Shown here one piece after another: positions 10,485 through 19,535 of a DNA stretch of 22,500 nt; within the stretch, counting starts at the first letter, position 1; each line of letters opens with the position of its first letter. Made by a program: the position numbers and the translations under genes. Under the pieces are notes generated by a model that was given only the letters and a program-made list of their open reading frames with translations, did not search any database and was not told the origin of the DNA. Source of the stretch: Kipferlia bialata (Eukaryota > Fornicata); the NCBI GenBank assembly GCA_003568945.1, contig BDIP01000136.1, positions 5,218 to 27,717 on the forward strand, given 5' to 3'.

Positions 10485-11128
10485 TCACTCATCAGACTGA
10501 TGAGTCATCAGTAGATTACAGAGATGGTGTAGAGGCACTTCCCCCATCCGCTTGCAAGCCTCAACAAGAGCCTCAGATAGGGGGACGCATCCCTCTAGGA
10601 TGACGGTGTTCTCCTTAAGAGTGGTGTGGATGGTCTCGAGATGAGTATGTAATACAAATGAAACACATACAAAGAATTATTCACAGATCACAATAGCGTG
10701 CAATAGAGGATTTGTGTAACGAAACAGGAGGAGAAACGACTTGAGCACGTGATATGAGTGGGAGGAAGGGGGGGGGGGGGGATATGAATTGGGTATATAT
10801 GACATACACATACACTTGTTTTGTGTACCTGGAAGCTTGTGTTGAGTTCTGTCATTGTGGTCTTTAGCGAAGCAGAGGCCTCAACTACCAAGGCACACGC
10901 ACGACGAGCATCTGCTTCGACATCCTGCCATAAACACAGTCACATATATTATATCATATATATATCATATATATATCATATATGATATATGATATATATA
11001 TATATGTACTTCGGTGATTGTTGCATAATCCTCACCAGCATTTCCTGCCTTAGAGCATCCTCAGCCTCAGTTGTGTAGAAGGCGTCCTCAAGGAGACTCA
11101 ACTGAATCAGATTCACTGGCATGACCAT
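10485..11128 (-). CDS. Complete three-exon 112-residue helical orphan
   Basis: Exons 11128-11036, 10924-10829 and 10634-10485 join in phase 0 at both junctions and end in TGA at 10485-10487. Donors are GTGAGG and GTACAC; acceptors are GGCAG and CTCATCTCGAG. The start is the first of two close ATGs (MVMP); the second, two codons on, is equally possible. The protein is acidic to neutral and appears entirely helical, with the Ala-rich middle exon (DVEADARRACALVVEASASL) suggesting coiled-coil packing. There is no signal peptide or membrane segment. Its size and helix content resemble small subunits of adaptor complexes such as BLOC-1 or BORC, but I see no diagnostic residues. A perfect palindrome covers its stop codon. 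Confidence 0.75.
10487..10505. repeat. Perfect palindrome on a stop codon, 9-bp arms
   Basis: ACTCATCAG-A-CTGATGAGT overlaps the last codons and the first base of the stop of the 112-residue gene. A very similar arrangement occurs at the stop of the neighbouring minus gene (11912-11936). Confidence 0.85.
10940..11005. repeat. AT-rich tandem and inverted repeats in an intron
   Basis: Repeated ATATATCAT and ATATGAT units form a self-complementary AT tract within the first intron of the 112-residue gene. Confidence 0.7.
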
Positions 11129-11291
11129 ATAATAGAAATGCGATATAGTATACACAAACCAAACATGCATTGAGAGAAGTGAGTACTACTGAGTAACTAA
11201 CCCTTGCGGGAGACAACACACCGGGTCATATCCGAACATATCTGCGTCGAAGGTCATTAAGTGTGCAGTAATAGAGTCAGTGCTGATTCAG

Positions 11292-11523
11292 AGATACGAT
11301 ATATTGGAGTGAACCCTTTTTGCCCTGAGTGCAAAGAGCCCCAGTGGGGCTGCCCCACCCTAGTCGAGCCTGATCCAACAGATAATATACGTCTAGTGCT
11401 CCCTCTCAGCTAGTGAGAAGAGAATTCTTAGAGAGTCTGGTGTGGCAGGGTACCTAGTACGGTACTACCAGCTACACCCTCCCAGTTTTGATGGTATCTC
11501 ATCTGCCCTCCTCTCCTCTGATA

Positions 11524-11562
<39 letters not shown>

Positions 11563-11757
11563 ACCCTAAATACCTAGTGAGGGTCAGATATCTCCTCTGC
11601 CCTTCTGGCCTCTGATGCCAACTGGTCTGTGGTCATGGACTTCATGGCACCAGTCTGTAGGGGTCTTCGGGTTTATAACCCCCGCACTCTCTCTCTATAC
11701 CCTAACTGTCAGGAAGCATTTGGGGATCAGATCCCCGACATCGTTCTCAACGACTGA
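11292..11757 (+). CDS. Candidate gene with CPEC..C knuckle, weak model
   Basis: After a CTGATTCAG acceptor, a frame from 11292 encodes a zinc-knuckle-like NPFCPECKEPQWGC. A second block at about 11412-11492 reads YLVRYYQLHPPSFD in another frame, and a third from about 11599 reads SSALLASDANWSVVMDFM and ends in TGA at 11755-11757. Blocks two and three join in phase if a GTATCTC donor at 11493 is used with a GGGTCAG acceptor; the join between one and two is unresolved. The (CT)n tract at 11526-11560 separates near-duplicate exon edges, as in the other genes. A 42-nt segment at about 11671-11712 has donor and CTAACTGTCAG acceptor but is also open in frame. I do not recognise the product; it could be a worn gene. 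Confidence 0.35.
11526..11560 (+). repeat. (CT)n microsatellite
   Basis: About 17 CT units, pyrimidine-only on the plus strand, inside the putative intron of the 11292-11757 candidate. Confidence 0.9.
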
Positions 11758-11883
11758 GCCTGAGACTCAGACACCCCAAACACAATACGGCGCTCAGTAA
11801 CAGGGCGCACTATTCCAGTAAAGTCCATTCGACCTGTATATTCAATGGAAATGATGTCAGTTGTTAGTTATGTCAGTCAGTAT

Positions 11884-11936
11884 CATACTGACTCAGTATG
11901 TCAGTAACGTCAAGTGTTACTGAGTCAGTAACACTT
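11884..11936. repeat. Two perfect palindromes at the 3' end of a minus gene
   Basis: 11884-11900 is CATACTGA-C-TCAGTATG. 11912-11936 has 12-bp arms (AAGTGTTACTGA and its complement) around one G, and its right arm begins with the stop codon (TCA on plus) of the minus HMG-like gene. Further TCAGTA/TACTGA units occur just downstream, at about 11857-11910. Confidence 0.85.
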
Positions 11937-12234
11937 GTCGCCGCTGTACTGGGACCTGGCTCTCTTCAGGCCCTGGTCGAACACAGCGAACTCGACCACA
12001 CTGCGCCTCTCCACCTCCGCCTTGGTGGACTCAGGCAGAGCACAGAACTCCTCCTCGTGGGTAATGACCCAGTACAGGTGTGGGAATCTGGAATATCAGT
12101 GCTAAGCCACAACGACACATACAACGCAAAACAGCAACAAATACACACTCAGTGAGTGGCACTCACCTTCTGATCGCCGCTTCCTCATTCCATACCCAAT
12201 CAGGGACACTAGGGATGGCAGTCACAACACCCAT
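11925..12234 (-). CDS. HMG-box-like small protein, paralogue B
   Basis: Exons 12234-12167 and 12087-11925 join with phase 2 (AG + A) and give 76 residues from ATG at 12232-12234 to TGA at 11925-11927. The donor is GTGAGT and the acceptor CTGATATTCCAG. After the junction Arg the protein reads FPHLYWVITHEEEFCALP, matching FPWICWVATHVKEFEALP of the divergent gene at 12366-13158; the intron falls at the same place and phase in both. The upstream exon also aligns (DWV..A..RR against NWV..A..RER). It lacks the basic N-terminus and the final small exon of its partner. HMG-box membership is inferred only through the partner. An unseen upstream exon is possible, since the N-terminus is short. Confidence 0.7.
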
Positions 12235-12365
12235 TCTCTCGCTCTCACAAAACATTGCTCACAGCCTCCGTATGGGAATCGGAATAACGGAAATTCCGAT
12301 TCGGACTTCGGAATATCGGAGTTTCCTACTCTCATTCCTCAGCAACGCCTTTCAAACCGATTCAT
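12235..12365. promoter_or_regulatory. Shared upstream region of the HMG-like pair
   Basis: Only 131 bp separate the two start codons. The interval holds a perfect 9-bp inverted repeat (AATCGGAAT at 12277-12285 and ATTCCGATT at 12293-12301) and a third CGGAAT at about 12309-12314. Next to the plus start lies CAGCAACGCCTTTCAAACCGAT (12340-12361), also found near 8455. A bidirectional promoter with a dyad site is likely; the factor is unknown. Confidence 0.55.
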
Positions 12366-13158
12366 ATGGGCCACACAAGGAGAGACAGACGCATTGCTGC
12401 AAGGTATACCACCCTTTCCCATCTTACGGGCAAGACTGAGGTGGTGACCAAGAACTGGGTGAAGTCGATGGCAGAGGCAAGAGAGAGGTGAGACATTGTG
12501 TAATCTATTCTTATACTTCTACGACCTGCAGCACTCCTACTCTATTGCAAATGGCCCCAGACCCCTCCATATCCCAGCAAGTACCGAATACACTATTTAC
12601 ATTCCTAACACAATGAATAGGAAGAGTATGGCAGGCAACTGGTACTCTTAGATATTATGTTACTCTTGGTGTCCTAATATCAGGTTCCCCTGGATCTGTT
12701 GGGTGGCCACTCACGTCAAGGAGTTTGAAGCGTTACCTAAAGAGGAGCGGGCGAAGATAAATGAGCTGTTGGACAAGGAGGACGCTGACTTTGAGAGAAT
12801 GAAGGAGGACAAGGAAAGGTATCCCCTGTCACACACTCTCTATCTCCCCTCCAGTTGTGGAGTGTCTGTGTCACCTGTACTATGTCTTCAAACTGCCAGT
12901 GCTTCATACTGTGTTTACTGTGCTGTAAGTACTCTAATAATATTTCATATTAGTGAACGTTCTACTTAGGTATCATATCCGTTACACTCATCTCTGATTT
13001 GTAGCCATATGCGTAAGGTATAGTCAGTAGTACCCTCACCGTCACCATCACTCATACTCTCCTCTATATGGGGACAGCCTCCCCAGTGGGGAGTCCCCAC
13101 CCCTATTATTTCACGGCTCATTATCAGGTACATGAAATACCGTCGTGGCGCCAAGTGA
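12366..13158 (+). CDS. HMG-box-like small protein, paralogue A
   Basis: Exons 12366-12487, 12684-12818 and 13128-13158 join with phase 2 at both junctions and encode 95 residues ending in TGA. Donors are GTGAGA and GTATCC; acceptors are CTAATATCAG and CTCATTATCAG. The N-terminus is basic (MGHTRRDRRIAAR). Residues about 30-90 resemble an HMG box: aromatic NW near the first helix, FP before the second, then FEALPKEERAKI, a D..RF-like step (DADFERM) and the typical end DKERYMKY, with a basic tail (RRGAK). HMG boxes bend DNA in chromatin, so a nuclear role is inferred. The first-helix part matches poorly, so the family call is tentative, but the exon structure is solid. It is divergent from its paralogue at 11925-12234. 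Confidence 0.75.
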
Positions 13159-13441
13159 TATAGGATGTGGAGGAGTAGAGTCTCATGTGCACACCAGGAC
13201 ACATTGTGTATCAGGGACTCTATTCTACATATGTCATGCAATATGTCTTAGGCCCAGGCTGGGTCGAGATTGTGTGGATGCAGTGAAAGTGTTCATACAG
13301 ACCTGTATTATAGAAACATTGCAATACAACAATCATATTAGATGTGGATGGGATGTTTACTACCACTGACTATGCATCATGACTATCAGGGTTCAGCACA
13401 ATGAGTTGCATCCTCTAATATGAAACAACCGAACACTCTCT
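13159..13441. other. Convergent intergenic stretch
   Basis: This lies between the stop of the HMG-like gene (plus) and the stop of the ATE1-like gene (minus). I see no exon-like frame and no exon-edge copies. It must contain the 3' ends of both transcripts; no polyadenylation motif could be assigned. Confidence 0.6.
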
Positions 13442-16394
13442 CTACTCCCCATGTGTCTCATAGCCATTCCATCCCATCACTTGGCATGGTTTGAACCTGA
13501 AGTCAGAGAGACAGGAGTGATCAGAGGGAGAGGGCAGAGTGGAAACAGCCCACCACTTAGCCTTGTAATTAGAGGGATAGAGAAGAAGCAGCCAGTATCA
13601 CCTGGCCTTGTATGTCATCTTGGGACTGGGGTTGTAGTACCCGAGGTAGTGCAGAGGCAGGGCCCGGTGCATGCAGACTGGGGTCAGAGGGTGCACACAG
13701 AGAGTAGAGTGACACAGGGTGAATCCAAGACTGATACTAACTTAGGACCCCTCAGCCAAGCCACATCTACCAGAGCCTGTTTGTCTCACCTGCTACCTCA
13801 GCCAGGAGCAGCCACGTGCCGAGGCCCCTCTTGGCGTGAGAGACATCCCAGGCAGCATATACAGAGGAGAGTGCGTCTGTAGAGTGAGAGACCTGTATAC
13901 ACACTAATATATAACAATATATAACCAATATACACACTATGATAATACATGTATCCAATAACAACATATATATATAGAAATAGAATGTAAAACATAACTA
14001 ACACTAATGTATACACATCGACACACCCATCTTAGAGATGCAGAGTAACACTACCACTCACCTGGGAAAGCATCGCAGAGAGTGAATGCCAGCACTGACT
14101 CTGGGCAGAGGTCTAGACACTGAGTGACAGCAGTGGCCCCTCCCTCCCCTGTCCCTCCCTTGCCCCATGCCACCAGCATATCGGGAACATGGGGCCGAGG
14201 GGAGGGCACATAGGAGTGGTCGGGGGTGGGGGTACCAGAGAGAGCAGGGGTAGACGCCTGGGATACAGAGGCACTCATCACACTGCTGCTCCCCCTCTCC
14301 CTCTCCCTCTCTCCTTCCAACGCGGTGTCTACCAGGCCCATAGTCTGCAGGGCCTGACGCTCAACAGCCATCACTATCAGGGTCTCCTGGCCTGACAATA
14401 AGCAACGCGAGAGAGGAAGAGATGTGTTATGTGTAGGAGACACTCACCAGAGGTCACCAGCATGTTGGAGAATGACTCTGTGGCCTTGTCTGCCTCAATG
14501 ACCTTGTCGTGCTGGGGGTCAATCAGAGTGAGGGCTATATTCATATGGTTCAGCATTGAGAACAACAGAGAGAATACAGTAAACTACGCTTCACAGAACC
14601 GACAAGCAGCTCCGTATTCAGAGAGACTGCCATACACATAACGGGTTGCATACCTGCCTGACACATATATACACATATATATACATATATACCTGCCCAC
14701 ATATATACACATACATATATACATACATATATGTATATATATATACACACATATATATACCTGCCCCCTCTCCCAGTCTGTCCAAAGGGCTGTGAGTCTC
14801 CTCCCAAGTGGAGTGTCTGGGGTCAGATCAGTGGATGCGTGAGAACATCTCATGTACATGCACAAAAGGAAAGTAGGGAGGTGGGTTAAGACATTGAATA
14901 CGTACTATTTGACTAGCGTGAAGCAAGTACCATGTCTTATCAACTTGACACCCTTAGTGCCATCACAGGCAACACACCCACCTAGAACGGTATCCTGCGC
15001 ATCTCTTATGAGACTAATGTCCATGCATACTGCAACTAGGTCCTTGTTTCTATTGAAACAGCGCCTCTGGTTGCGGTCTGTCGGTGGGCAAGATATATGC
15101 TATAACAAGAAAAAATAATATGTAAATACAGATGTGACTCAGACGCAAATGTAGGCGCTCTCTCAGGAGCTATTCAAATATACCTGGCTTGTACTAGTCA
15201 ATACATAGATTGTGAGCATTGATGCGACTGACGTATATATAACTGTCTGCATATACCTGGCTTGTAGTTGTCAATACATATACTATATTGAGCATTGATA
15301 TATGTAACTGTCTGCATATACCTGGCTTGTACTTGTCGACCTCCAGCCTGATGGGTCTGCACTCCACACAGTGGGGGCAGACAGGTCTGGGGGGAGATCC
15401 ATAGTATATATATATATACATATATATATCCATATTCATATTGGTCATATACTACCTGATATGTGGGGGCAGACAGGTCTGGGGGGAGGGGGCATATCCA
15501 TGCAGTGTATATGCCTTATAGGATATATATGCTGATACATCTACTACCTGATATGTGGGGACAGACAGGTCTGGGGGGAGGGGGCATATATATGCAGTGT
15601 ATATGCCCTATAGGATATTTATATATAAATGTATATATATGTATGTTGACACATCTACTACCTGGTATGTGGGGGCAGACAGGTCTGGGGGGAGGGGGCA
15701 TATATAAGCAGTGTATATGCCCTATAGGATATATATGCTGATACATCTACTACCTGATATGTGGGGGCAGACATATCTGGGGGCATTGGTATCCATATAT
15801 ATATATGTGTGTGTTAATGTGTGAGTGTGTATACATGTACAGTCAAGTGCCAAGGCACTGTATGACACAGTGAGTCTCACCTGTAGTAGAGGTCGTGACA
15901 CCGTCGCCAACAGTGGTCTAACAGAACACGGTACTCCTGACGATAAGGACTAAAAATATGAGGATAAATAAAATGTATATACGAAGTATTGACTATTCCA
16001 TATACAGGAGAGACACAACATACACAGAAAGAGACCGTCACTCTATCTTGAAACACGTATACGCATGTACCACTATATACAAATATGCATATACCTGGAC
16101 ACTCAGCACTGGCTTGATGATGTAGACGTTCCTGCTCCTCTGGGGTAAGGTATATTAGATATGATAATAAGATATGATATAGTAAGGTATGATGATATCG
16201 CCTGACAGAAGAAACACACTGTAAACAGCATCATAACCCCTCATAATGGGTACACATTGCAGAAGGGAAGTATGCCCGTGTACTAAATGATACTAGTTGT
16301 ACAATGAGCCAATACAGTGTGTTCACAGTCAGTCCTGTACCTGGGAGGGTAGGTAGCTGCACTGGTGGGGGTCCTCTTCAGTGGCATCCTACAC

Positions 16395-16439
<45 letters not shown>

Positions 16440-17657
16440 CAGCAAGATAGATAACACGGAAGTGGTAGGATTGTATGATTGCACAGAGATCAGTATGACC
16501 CCCCACCTCTATATCTGGCAGGCTGGACTGTCCCAATAAGAGAAAGAGGCAAAGAGAAAGAGAGAGAGTGAGCAGGACAGATATATAACATACTCCCAAC
16601 TGGCTGATATGTAGAGTGCGTTCCCCACCTCTATGTCTGGCAGGCTGGACTGTCCCAACTCATCAGTGTGACTGAGGGTAAGGGGGGGGGGAGGGTGTGA
16701 CAGGCACCGATACTGATACTGGTACATAACTATATAGATACTGATACTGATACATATCTATAGTGTAGGAATCCTACACTAGGGGAAGGAGGTAGATCTC
16801 AAAGATACTGGATATACTAACAATAGATACCTTAGAATCACCCTCAGCTCCTCGAGAGAGAAGGAGGGGTAGATGTCAAAGAGACCAGGGACTAGATATT
16901 AATGCATACCTTAGAATAACTCTCAGCTCCTCCAGGGAGAAGGAGAGCAGGGCGGTACTGGAAGGGCCATACATCTGGGGATAAGGACAGAGACGCAGAA
17001 ATCGGACTACACACATAATAATATTATTATATACCTGAAGGCCCCTGTGGAATGACCCCAGACTCTACCCCCCCTCCCCCCCCCTTTCTCTCTCTATATA
17101 TATTTGTATATATATGTATACCTCTAGGTCTCTGTGGAATGTCCCTAGAGAGATGTGGCGGAAGGGGGCCTGTGATCCATAGGGGTGACTGCAGTGAGAC
17201 GGGAGAGTACATGGAGTGAGAGCTAGCCACCAAGAGAGGGAGAGAGAGAGAGGTCTGCCCGTGCCAGTACTATATACCAGCAAGACACAATGTCTCCACT
17301 GCAAGGTATATGATACACACACACGAAGTGATGCATTCATACATACTAACGACCCCCCACCTGTGGTGGGTGAGACAGAGTACTATGGGAAGTGAGAGCT
17401 AATGACCAAGAGAGAGAGGTTGTTTGTGCAGTACTCCATACATACACCCACCTGTATGGCCTGTCCCCCCCTGTGAGGGTGGGAGACACAGCACGGGGGG
17501 GCTTATTGGGTCTGGTCTCAGCCATGGGTACATCCTGTCCCTCTCTCTCCCCCTTCTTCATTGCATCGTCACAGGACACATCTGCAACACCCTCCCCACT
17601 ACCCCCAGTTCCCTGTCCTTGGGCGTATGGATCCGAAAGGGGCGGAGGGGCCTCCAT
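13442..17657 (-). CDS. ATE1: Arginyl-tRNA--protein transferase (ATE1-like), complete
   Basis: Fifteen exons join without a frame break: 17657-17452, 17188-17122, 16974-16910, 16671-16629, 16388-16341, 16139-16095, 15936-15881, 15386-15322, 15077-14982, 14816-14761, 14583-14448, 14391-14062, 13876-13790, 13677-13602, 13496-13442; 476 residues. The enzyme moves arginine from Arg-tRNA to protein N-termini in the Arg/N-degron pathway. The N-terminal ATE domain shows VLSVQEYRVLLDHCWRR and LYYRPVCPHCVECRP (residues about 154-188), matching the family's LTVQDYQ..IDRGWRRSG and YKP..CCP.YTIR. The C-terminal domain shows LCDAFPDALSSVY, LGTWLLLAEVA and YLGYYNPSPKMTYKARFKP (about 395-463), matching the family's LP..LSSVY, LG..S.LREI and YY.HSCPKM.YKG. 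The usual paired cysteines are altered (CSYL, VCPH, NPSPKM). Exon 12 adds a Glu/Arg- and Ser/Pro-rich linker. Residues 1-120 match nothing I recognise. The acceptor of exon 11 (GCGTAG) is the weakest junction. Confidence 0.85.
14640..14762 (-). repeat. Donor-side copies of the ATE1 exon 10 edge
   Basis: The short motif GGCAG|GTATAT, which is the donor of exon 14816-14761, recurs at about 14651-14660 and 14692-14700 (plus-strand tacctgcc), separated by ATAC/ATAT repeats. Less of the exon is copied than elsewhere, only 4-8 bp. Confidence 0.5.
15170..15275 (-). repeat. Two donor-side copies of the ATE1 exon 8 edge
   Basis: The end of exon 15386-15322 (encoding VDKYKP) with its GTATAT donor recurs at about 15180-15207 and 15253-15278. 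Both copies carry the same change (gtcaatac in place of gtcgacct), which suggests one was copied from the other. Confidence 0.75.
15450..15790 (-). repeat. Four acceptor-side copies of the ATE1 exon 8 edge
   Basis: The start of exon 15386-15322 (encoding PVCPH) plus its acceptor recurs at about 15455-15490, 15548-15588, 15658-15698 and 15750-15785, with AG preceded by C-rich tracts. The first three are nearly identical and also share flanking intron sequence (cagtgtatatgcc..tataggatat), so whole units of about 95-110 bp were duplicated. With the donor-side copies, this exon has six partial copies around it. Confidence 0.85.
16398..16435 (+). repeat. (AG)n microsatellite
   Basis: A run of about 18 AG units in the ATE1 intron upstream of exon 5, just outside its CTGACTGTGTAG acceptor when read on the minus strand. 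Confidence 0.9.
16500..16545 (-). repeat. Donor-side copy of the ATE1 exon 4 edge
   Basis: About 35 bp (encoding GQSSLPDIE) with its GTGGGG donor duplicates the end of exon 16671-16629 about 120 bp into the following intron, with one or two substitutions. Confidence 0.8.
16825..16880 (-). repeat. Donor-side copy of the ATE1 exon 3 edge
   Basis: The end of exon 16974-16910 (encoding LEELRVIL) with its GTAT donor recurs here about 80 bp further into the intron, with several substitutions. Confidence 0.75.
17033..17065 (-). repeat. Donor-side copy of the ATE1 exon 2 edge
   Basis: A diverged copy of the end of exon 17188-17122 (encoding GTFHRDLE), ending in CAG|GTATAT where the exon has GAG|GTATAC. 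Confidence 0.65.
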
Positions 17658-17836
17658 TATAGCTCTCAAGAAGAGAGTTGAGGCCCATAGTGTGAATGAT
17701 TCATTCAATGAAGGTTAAGGAGGCTACGGTTCAAACGCTCTCCTCACTCTGAAGGAACTTCATTCCTGCCACTGTCTTCTCTCTACCCTCAGGCCTCACA
17801 GGCTAATCCTCGCACTGGTGTCTATTGTAGCATACA
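17658..17836. promoter_or_regulatory. Shared upstream region of ATE1 and TBCD
   Basis: Only 179 bp separate the two divergent start codons, so the promoters must be here or overlap the first exons. It holds GGTTCAAACG at about 17729-17738, distantly like the TTTCAAACCG block near the HMG-like start. No TATA-like box is clear. Confidence 0.45.
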
Positions 17837-19491
17837 ATGGAAGACCCCGAGGCTGCTTTGTTCGAGCACACCTTTGTGAAGGTATAGGAGGCTGAGACTG
17901 TCTAAGTATGAGTAGTAAGATGGACTGTATGTTACACAGTCACACCACCTGACACCAGGAGTGGCAGGAGCTCTTGACCCTGCAGACACGCATCCTGGCT
18001 GATGCCCAAGTGGATGGGAGTGGCAATAACACTGTGAGTGACAGTGAGGCCCTGGCCAAGGAGGCATACAGTGACAGTGAGGCCCTGGCCAAGGAGGACA
18101 CGGCTGGCAGGGGGTTCAGGACAATTGTACGTGTGGTCATACTATGCAATACTGACAACTGGATACATTAATAGCTATAGACCTAGTACATCAAGAGTAT
18201 ATGTCTGTGCTGTGTGACGTCCCCCCCCCCTCCACTTACATATAGATCTCGTACTACACCGAGCAGCCCCAGCTGTTGGACCCCCACCTCCCAGCTCTGT
18301 TTGAGACATTCAGTGCATACATGGTGAACGAGATCACCAAGGCAGTGCAGGAGGGAGAGCCTGTCATCGCCAACCCCTATGCGTACCGGTGCCTCTACAC
18401 ACTAATCACGGTGAGACTATCATATACATGTATATATATATTTGTGTAGGATGGAGGGGGGGGGGTCAGCTGCTGACCCAGCAGTAGTGTAGTGGGAGGG
18501 TCTATACACCCTGTGTATCAGTCTCTCTCTTTCGCCCCCCCCCCCCCTTCCCACTCATTGACAGGTGAGAGGGTACAAGAAGACTGTCAACCTGCTCCCC
18601 AATGACCCTGAGCTCCTGACCCCATGTCTGGCCCTGCTCAACAGACACCTGGCAGGTGTGTTAGGGTATATATACTTATATACAGACACATAGTCTCTCT
18701 GGCACTGCTCAACAGACACCTCGCAGGTATATTAGGGTGTATCAGGGTATACACGTATGAGGTGTATATACATACATAGTCTATTGTCTGGCCATGCTCA
18801 ACAGACACCTCGCAGGTATATTACAGTATATTACAGGGTATATCAGGGTATAGTAGGGTATACACGTATGATGTGTATATACATACACACTCTATTGTCT
18901 GGCCATGCTCAACAGACACCTCGCAGGTATATACATGTATATATCATGTATATATACATATGAGTATATGCATAGTCTCTCTGGCACTGCTCAACAGACA
19001 CCTCGCAGGTATATTCGGGTATATTAGGGTCTCTCTCACTGTTTGTCTTGGGTTTCCGAGATTTCACTCTCTCCTGTACAACTGTCCCTTTAGTCCCTGT
19101 AGTCCCTTCAGTCATGCTGGTATTGTATATGTCCCTTACCCCAGCCGGGTCTGGGTCCCTACATACATGGGGTGTATATACATACATACTTATATGAGTA
19201 CCTCACCCCAGCCTCTGACTCCAATGGCCTCTGGGAGGTTGAATATGTGCTCTTCCTCTGGCTATCCCTGCTGGTTCAGGTACACGCACGCATTAGTTAC
19301 ACACGATGTAGTGTATATGTATTAGTAATTACCAGAATTGTCTATTCGTATACTTTGGCTCTCAGACTCTCGCGCTCCATCTCTTCTTCTCATCCCATAG
19401 GCCCCTTTCAGTCTCTCCTCCATTGACACTGATGCCTCCCACGATACCCCTCTGGGGGACAGACTACTGGCCCTGGGCCTCAGGTAGCCAT

Positions 19492-19535
<44 letters not shown>

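Noticed and set aside
11292-11350. CPEC..C block as a known zinc-ribbon domain
   Set aside because: Only three close cysteines are visible and the downstream frame could not be joined, so no domain is claimed.
13451-13882. 143-codon plus-strand open frame
   Set aside because: It lies antisense to ATE1 exons 13-15, whose minus-strand reading matches the family and joins in phase.
14584-14660. An extra ATE1 exon starting at the CAG|GTATGC near 14651
   Set aside because: Its frames end in stops or do not join exon 10 and exon 11, whereas skipping it joins them in phase 0; it looks like a donor-edge copy.
17392-17718. 108-codon plus-strand open frame
   Set aside because: It is antisense to ATE1 exon 1; the minus reading continues in phase through 15 exons.
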